From NCBI GenBank assembly GCA_036741355.1, contig DAINSK010000004.1, positions 1 to 64,000 of the forward strand: a stretch of DNA of 64,000 nucleotides. The letters are read 5' to 3'. The translations under genes were made by a program, and so were the position numbers. Positions within the stretch are counted from its first letter, which is position 1; every line of letters begins with the position of its first letter. Of the stretch, positions 59,703 through 64,000 are shown piece by piece. Source of the stretch: JBBRGK01 sp036741355. Its GTDB lineage: Bacteria > Chloroflexota > Dehalococcoidia > CAUJGQ01. The notes under the pieces are model-generated. The model was given only the letters and a program-made list of their open reading frames with translations. It made no database searches and was not told where the DNA came from.

Positions 59703-60719
59703 CTAAGCGCGGCCCCTCGCTGGCCCCGTCGAGGACATTGGAGGTACGTCCCCGTATCCGTTTGGATGCGCGCGGTGCCATTTCCAGGCGCTTGCGACGA
59801 TCGCGTCGATATCCTCAAAGCGCGGCTTCCAACCGAGCTCGAAGCGCGCTAGTTCAGACGACGCTACCAGCTTTGGCGGATCGCCGGGGCGGCGTGGACG
59901 CATCTCGATCGGAACCGGCAAGTCGGTGACGCGGCGGACGGCGTCGACGACTTCGAGGTTGGAGCTGCCGTGGCCGCTGCCGAGGTTGAAGCGACCCGAT
60001 CGCTTCGCCGTGTAATCCAGCGCGAGGACGTGCGCCTGGGCGAGATCCTGTATGTGAACATAATCGCGGACGCAGGTGCCGTCGGGCGTGTCGTAATCAT
60101 CGCCGAAGACTGGAAGACACGGCCGGATGCCCTGCGCGACCTCCAGGGCGATCGGTATGAGGTGCGTCTCCGGGTCGTGGTCTTCGCCGAAGCGTTCGGC
60201 GGCGCCAGAAGCGTTGAAATAGCGCAAGGCGACCGACTTGACGCCACGGCACTCGTCATACCAGCGCAGCATCTGCTCGACGATCAGCTTCGATTCACCA
60301 TAGGGACTCGTCGGATGCAGCCGGTGCCGTTCGTCGATCGGCAGGTAATCGGGTTCGCCGAAGAGTGCGGCCGTAGATGAGAACACGAAGCGGCTCACAT
60401 TGTGTTCGACCATGGCGTTGAGCACATTAATGGTACCGCCGACGTTGTTGTGGAAGTATTTACCGGGATCAGCCATCGATTCGCCGCTGGCGATAAACGC
60501 CGCGAAGTGCACGACTGCATCCGGTGGGTTCGCGAACGCCTGGGCGAGGTTCATGGGGTCGTGGGTGCTGCCTTCGATCAAGGACGCCCGTTCGTCCAGT
60601 GCCGCCCGATGCCCGTAGCTGAAGTCGTCGAACACGGCGACTTCATGACCGGCGTTCAGCAGATCTTCGACGGTGACGCTGCCGATATAGCCGGCGCCGC
60701 CAACTACCAGCACCCGCAT
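59703..60719 (-). CDS. galE: UDP-glucose 4-epimerase
   Basis: The 338-residue extended SDR has 'VVGGAGYIGSVTVEDLL' at the N-terminus, 'FSSTAALFGEPDYLP' with the catalytic Ser/Thr, Tyr-x3-Lys in 'SPYGESKLIVEQML', and 'RYFNASGA' and 'CVRDYVHIQDLAQAHV', all GalE hallmarks. It interconverts UDP-glucose and UDP-galactose for surface sugars. ATG 60719 begins three bases after the fabF stop, so both are one operon. Confidence 0.9.
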   Translation of the reverse strand: MRVLVVGGAGYIGSVTVEDLLNAGHEVAVFDDFSYGHRAALDERASLIEGSTHDPMNLAQAFANPPDAVVHFAAFIASGESMADPGKYFHNNVGGTINVLNAMVEHNVSRFVFSSTAALFGEPDYLPIDERHRLHPTSPYGESKLIVEQMLRWYDECRGVKSVALRYFNASGAAERFGEDHDPETHLIPIALEVAQGIRPCLPVFGDDYDTPDGTCVRDYVHIQDLAQAHVLALDYTAKRSGRFNLGSGHGSSNLEVVDAVRRVTDLPVPIEMRPRRPGDPPKLVASSELARFELGWKPRFEDIDAIVASAWKWHRAHPNGYGDVPPMSSTGPARGRA

Positions 60720-60721
60720 GC

Positions 60722-61996
60722 CTATTCGTCCACCTTTTCCAGAACCAGGCATGCGTTCTGCCCGCCGAAGCCGAAACTGTTCTTTAGCACCACGCGCACG
60801 TCCGCGCGGCGGGCCGTGTTCGGCACATAGTCGAGGTCACAGGCCGGGTCGGGACACTCCTGGTTGACCGTCGGATGGATGGTGCCCGTTTCAATGGACT
60901 TGATACAGGCGACCGTTTCCAGCGCCCCCGACGCGCCAAATGCGTGGCCGATCATGGATTTCGTCGAGCTGATCGGCACTTGATACGCGTGCTCGCCGAA
61001 AACCGCCTTGATCGCCAGCGTCTCGGTCTGGTCGTTGAGCGGCGTCGAGGTGCCATGGGCGTTGATGTAGTCGACATCGTCCACCGTGCGACCGGCGTTT
61101 TCGAGCGCCCAGCGCATTGTGCGGGCTGCTCCCTCGCCGTCGGGGCATGGCGCGACGATATGGTAGGCGTCGGCGCTGACGGCATACCCGGTGATCTCGG
61201 CGAGTATGCGTGCGCCGCGCGCCCGCGCATGCTCGAGCGATTCCAACACCAAGATGGCAGCGCCCTCAGCCGGGATGAAACCGTCGCGGCCGGCGTCAAA
61301 TGGGCGGCTCGCTTTCGTAGGGTCGTCACTGCGCGAACTCATTGCGCGCATCACGGAGAACGCGGCCAGCCCGAGTTCGCTGATACCCGCTTCCGTGCCT
61401 CCGCTCAGGACCACATCGGCCTGGCCTCGGCGGATGACTTCGGCCGCTTCGCCGATCGCCTGCGTGCCGGCGGCACACGCGGTGATCATCGTGCCGTTAT
61501 AACCCTTGATGCCGTATTGGAGGCTCACCTGGGCGGCGGCCATGTTCGGCAGGCTCCTCGGCATGAACAACGGGTCGAGTCGCATGCCACCTTTTGCGAC
61601 GATCGTGCGGACCGCTTCGTCGATATTCGGATAGCCGCCGTTGCCGTTGCCCAGGTAAACGCCGATGCGTTCCCGGTCCTCATGGTCCAGATCGAGACCG
61701 GCGTCGGCGATCGCCTGGCCGGCCGCCGCGACGGCGAACTGGCTGAAGCGGGCCATACGCCGCGCCTCTTTGCGGTCGATGAATCGCTCTGGTTGCCAGT
61801 CGTTCACCTCGCCGGCAACTTTGCAGGGGTAATTGGTCGTGTCGGCCTGCCGCATCCAGTCGATGCCTGACTGCCCTTCGACCAATGCCTGCCAGAAAGT
61901 CTCCGCATCCTGTCCCAGCGGGGTAATTGCGCCCATACCGGTAACAACGACGCGCGGGCGGGGTTGATCACCGGCGCGTCCGTACGCAAATGCCAT
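60722..61996 (-). CDS. fabF: 3-oxoacyl-ACP synthase II
   Basis: The 424-residue condensing enzyme has the Cys-His-His set: Cys in 'MITACAAGTQAIGEA', His in 'YINAHGTSTPLND' and His in 'SMIGHAFGASGA', plus the C-terminal 'NSFGFGGQNACLVL'. It extends acyl-ACP in fatty acid synthesis. ATG 61996 matches the family start ('RVVVTGMGAITPLG' follows). No other fab gene or acyl carrier protein is adjacent, so a role in a specialised lipid cannot be excluded. Confidence 0.88.
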   Translation of the reverse strand: MAFAYGRAGDQPRPRVVVTGMGAITPLGQDAETFWQALVEGQSGIDWMRQADTTNYPCKVAGEVNDWQPERFIDRKEARRMARFSQFAVAAAGQAIADAGLDLDHEDRERIGVYLGNGNGGYPNIDEAVRTIVAKGGMRLDPLFMPRSLPNMAAAQVSLQYGIKGYNGTMITACAAGTQAIGEAAEVIRRGQADVVLSGGTEAGISELGLAAFSVMRAMSSRSDDPTKASRPFDAGRDGFIPAEGAAILVLESLEHARARGARILAEITGYAVSADAYHIVAPCPDGEGAARTMRWALENAGRTVDDVDYINAHGTSTPLNDQTETLAIKAVFGEHAYQVPISSTKSMIGHAFGASGALETVACIKSIETGTIHPTVNQECPDPACDLDYVPNTARRADVRVVLKNSFGFGGQNACLVLEKVDE

Positions 61997-62149
61997 AACC
62001 GTCTCATTTCCTCGTTGCCCGGCGCTTTGTCCAGTGTAGAGGGCGTCACGACCTCGGCTCAAATGTAGCGAGGCCGCCGGCCGGCGGCGGCGCCATACTG
62101 CTGCAATGAAGCTGGGACCGCGAGAAACCCGCAGGCAGGGGGCAACCAG

Positions 62150-62731
62150 TCAACGCGCCGGCGCGGGCGTCGGTGTGCCGAGGGTTTGGATGTACCCTTC
62201 GGCGCCGTAGATGTACTGCTTCACGCCGACGATGAACCAGACAGTGCCTTTGCCCTGCTCGGCTTCGCCGCCGTTCAGCACTTTGCCTTCCACGTTCACC
62301 AGCGTCCCCTCGGCAAGAGAGCCGACTACCGGAGCGTCGGTTGCCGGAGCGGAACGGATTCGCAGACCTCCGGAAACCGTGACTTTGCCGGAGAAGGCCA
62401 CGTCTTGAATACGGAGGCCGTTTTCATCGCGCACGGCGGGACCGGTTGTGGGAGTGGGCGTCGGCGTGGGGCTCGGCGTATTGGCGGACGGCGTAATTGG
62501 CATGCCCGGTGTGGCTACGGCGAGAACCACGGGCGTGGTCACGGCTGCCGGCGACGCTTGAAGGACGGCGGTCGGAGACGATGCCACAGCCGGGAATCCC
62601 TTATTCTGCTGTTTCTTCGAACCACCGATGCAGCCCGTGGCCAATGTCTCCGCGATCATCATTGCGAGGAGCAAGCAGGCACGAGAAACGCTCTGCAACT
62701 TATGCAGGCGGGATGAGCGGAGGGCTTGCAT
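62150..62731 (-). CDS. Lipoprotein with Pro/Thr linker and SH3-like domain
   Basis: The 193-residue protein has a signal with lipobox 'LATGC'. A linker follows with 'TPSPTPTPTPTTGP' and then a bacterial SH3-type domain ('GGLRIRSAPATDAPVVGSL', 'GTLVNVEGKVLNG', 'TVWFIVGVKQYIYG'). It is anchored outside the membrane, with a probable cell-wall or protein-binding role. ATG 62731 was chosen because basic residues precede the hydrophobic segment. Confidence 0.75.
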   Translation of the reverse strand: MQALRSSRLHKLQSVSRACLLLAMMIAETLATGCIGGSKKQQNKGFPAVASSPTAVLQASPAAVTTPVVLAVATPGMPITPSANTPSPTPTPTPTTGPAVRDENGLRIQDVAFSGKVTVSGGLRIRSAPATDAPVVGSLAEGTLVNVEGKVLNGGEAEQGKGTVWFIVGVKQYIYGAEGYIQTLGTPTPAPAR

Positions 62732-62806
62732 GCGTCTCCGACGTACTGTTGTCGGCATTGCTTCTGTCCGGCTGGCAGGATGGAGCGGGAGGCACGAATG
62801 CCTCGA

Positions 62807-63499
62807 TTACCCTCCGCGACGCGAGGGCAGATCCGGAGTCTCGCTTGTGGTGCGGTCCGCCAGCTGTTCGGCAACCGTACAGATCTCCTGCGAAAGGGCA
62901 CCGAATTCCCGACCACCCGAGTTCAGGACCAGGTCATAAAGGCGAAGGTCGTACCAATTGACGTCGTAATTCGAGCGGAAGAACTCGGTTCGTCCTTTGT
63001 CCGTATCCTCGACGTCTTTGCGCGCCAGATCATGGTCGATACCGCGCAACAACATGACGCGACGTACTCGTTGTTCGATCGGTGCGTGAATGAAGACGTG
63101 AAGGACGTCCGGCCGGCGTCGCAGCGCCACCTGTGCCCCGCCATGGCCAACGATCACACCCGGACCCGAATCCGCGATGTTCCGCAAAACCTGCTCGATG
63201 ACGCCGCGAAAATCGGCCGAAGTGTAGAGCATGGAGACCGACGAGAAGTCGATCGGCACCGAGCCTTCGACCCCCATACCGGCATAGCGCCCCAGGCTCT
63301 CCAGCATGCGGCTGAGAAAGCCCTGGCTGCGCTCGGCGTCCACCATCGCTGCTTCGGAAACGCCGGACTCGGTGGCGGCACGTGAAATCACCTGCTGGTC
63401 GTAGAGCGGGACTCCGAGTCGCTCCGCGACCATGGCGGCTATCTCATCCGCGCCACTGCCGCGCTGACGCGAGATCGTAATCACCGGCTGTCGTCGCAT
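62807..63499 (-). CDS. Cytidylate kinase-like family protein
   Basis: The 230-residue protein has 'ITISRQRGSGADEIAAMVAERLG' in shortened view: the modified P-loop 'SRQRGSGAD' of the Cmk-like family (PF13189 type) in place of GxxGxGK. It also has 'VPLYDQQVISRAATESG' and 'GVIVGHGGAQVALR'. Its substrate is not known; it differs from true CMP kinase. ATG 63499 has GGGGGA upstream. Confidence 0.8.
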   Translation of the reverse strand: MRRQPVITISRQRGSGADEIAAMVAERLGVPLYDQQVISRAATESGVSEAAMVDAERSQGFLSRMLESLGRYAGMGVEGSVPIDFSSVSMLYTSADFRGVIEQVLRNIADSGPGVIVGHGGAQVALRRRPDVLHVFIHAPIEQRVRRVMLLRGIDHDLARKDVEDTDKGRTEFFRSNYDVNWYDLRLYDLVLNSGGREFGALSQEICTVAEQLADRTTSETPDLPSRRGG

Positions 63500-63639
63500 T
63501 CTGATCCGGTCCCCCTTGCCGCAGCCACATGTCCGCATCGAGCGCCTCGATGGCCACGTAGCCACCTATTGGGCGTCGACCCGCTTCAACGGTGCGGAGA
63601 GAATACCATGCGTAGACGCCATTCAGATAATTCTCTTCA

Positions 63640-64000
63640 TCAAGTTTTCAGCGCACTGACCGCTTCCAGAGCTAGTGGCGCGTGACGCGTCGGATCGCGT
63701 TCCTCAATTACCGTGCGAATGACGCCTTCGCGGTCGACGACAAAGGTTACGCGGGTGTGGATCGAGCGTTCGTCGTTGAAAACGCCGTACGCCCTGCCCG
63801 TGGCGCATCTCGGCCAGTCACCGAGAAGCGGGAATTTCAGTTGCTGATGTTCGCAAAAGTGGTTCGCGGAAGCCGGAGTGTCAACGCTAATGCCCAGAAC
63901 CTGGGCACCGGCCGCGATGAGGTCGTCCTGGACCTCAGCGAAGCCGCTGAATTCGTTCGTTCAGCCGCCGGTAAAAGCCATCGGGTAGAAGGCGAGCACC
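63640..64000 (-). CDS. Peroxiredoxin with selenocysteine (TGA) at the peroxidatic position, partial
   Basis: The minus-strand frame enters from the right edge and ends at TGA 63642-63640. It reads 'VLAFYPMAFTGG', TGA (63963-63961), 'TNEFSGFAEVQDDLIAAGAQ', 'VLGISVDTPASANHFCEHQ' and 'RVTFVVDREGVIRTVIEE'. This is the AhpC/TSA-type peroxiredoxin of the BCP/AhpE group. The TGA falls exactly on the peroxidatic Cys of PxxxTxxC. All else is intact and a SECIS-like hairpin follows. Selenocysteine peroxiredoxins are known in bacteria, so recoding is the best reading. It would reduce H2O2 or organic peroxides. The N-terminus lies outside the window. Confidence 0.8.
63935..63960 (-). promoter_or_regulatory. 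SECIS-like hairpin in peroxiredoxin gene
   Basis: On the minus strand TCAGCG (63950-63945) and CGCTGA (63940-63935) pair perfectly around loop GCTT, which starts 16 bases after the TGA. The distance and the leading G in the loop fit what I recall of bacterial SECIS elements. Confidence 0.6.

Overview
The window is GC-rich bacterial chromosome, most likely from a member of the Chloroflexota (Thermomicrobia- or Dehalococcoidia-like). This assignment is an inference. It rests on coenzyme F420 genes (separate cofG and cofH), three F420/flavin luciferase-like oxidoreductases, a class-F-type sortase, Ni-superoxide dismutase, aerobic-type cobaltochelatase genes, and frequent GTG/TTG starts. No tRNA, rRNA, CRISPR array, transposase or phage gene was seen.

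Layout. 1-3.9 kb: the end of an acetyl-CoA synthetase gene, then a decayed stretch (two MFS transporters with internal deletions and frame changes, and a truncated IclR regulator) around one intact luciferase-like gene. 3.8-9.4 kb: cofH-cofG transcribed leftward from a strong promoter with a palindrome between its -35 and -10 boxes. Facing it is an HxlR regulator that overlaps two consecutive haloalkane-dehalogenase-like genes. 9.5-20.9 kb: mixed metabolic genes, a frameshifted secreted protein, a probable structured RNA at 14.1-14.4 kb with its own promoter and terminator, and a CoA-transferase pair whose alpha subunit carries an in-frame TGA. This part also holds a double-domain siroheme-decarboxylase-like protein, an enoyl-CoA hydratase, a metzincin-type protease and an APH-type kinase. 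21-28.9 kb: an S9 peptidase flanked by palindromic repeats, a thioredoxin-like protein, an exonuclease, a pdxA-like gene, another luciferase-like gene and small regulators.

28.9-42.2 kb is a corrinoid block on the minus strand. It has a btuF-cobB-btuC-btuD uptake/diamide synthase operon behind one cobalamin riboswitch, and cobN - fused ChlI/ChlD - methyltransferase - ferredoxin/CobO behind a second one. Together they import corrinoids, insert cobalt, amidate and adenosylate the ring. 42.3-64 kb holds rpsU, an RlpA-like protein, yajQ, a luciferase/hydrolase/alcohol dehydrogenase cluster, sodN with a divergent signal-peptidase-like gene (probable SodX), a sortase, a large histidine kinase, S41 peptidase, NDH-2, a CDGSH protein, tatA, galE-fabF, a lipoprotein, a cytidylate-kinase-like gene and, at the right edge, a peroxiredoxin.

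The most notable observation is a pair of in-frame TGA codons followed by SECIS-like hairpins. One replaces the peroxidatic cysteine of the peroxiredoxin (63961-63963), which fits a selenoprotein. The other sits in an otherwise intact CoA-transferase alpha subunit (15335-15337). If the genome encodes SelA/B/C/D, the second would be a new candidate selenoprotein family.
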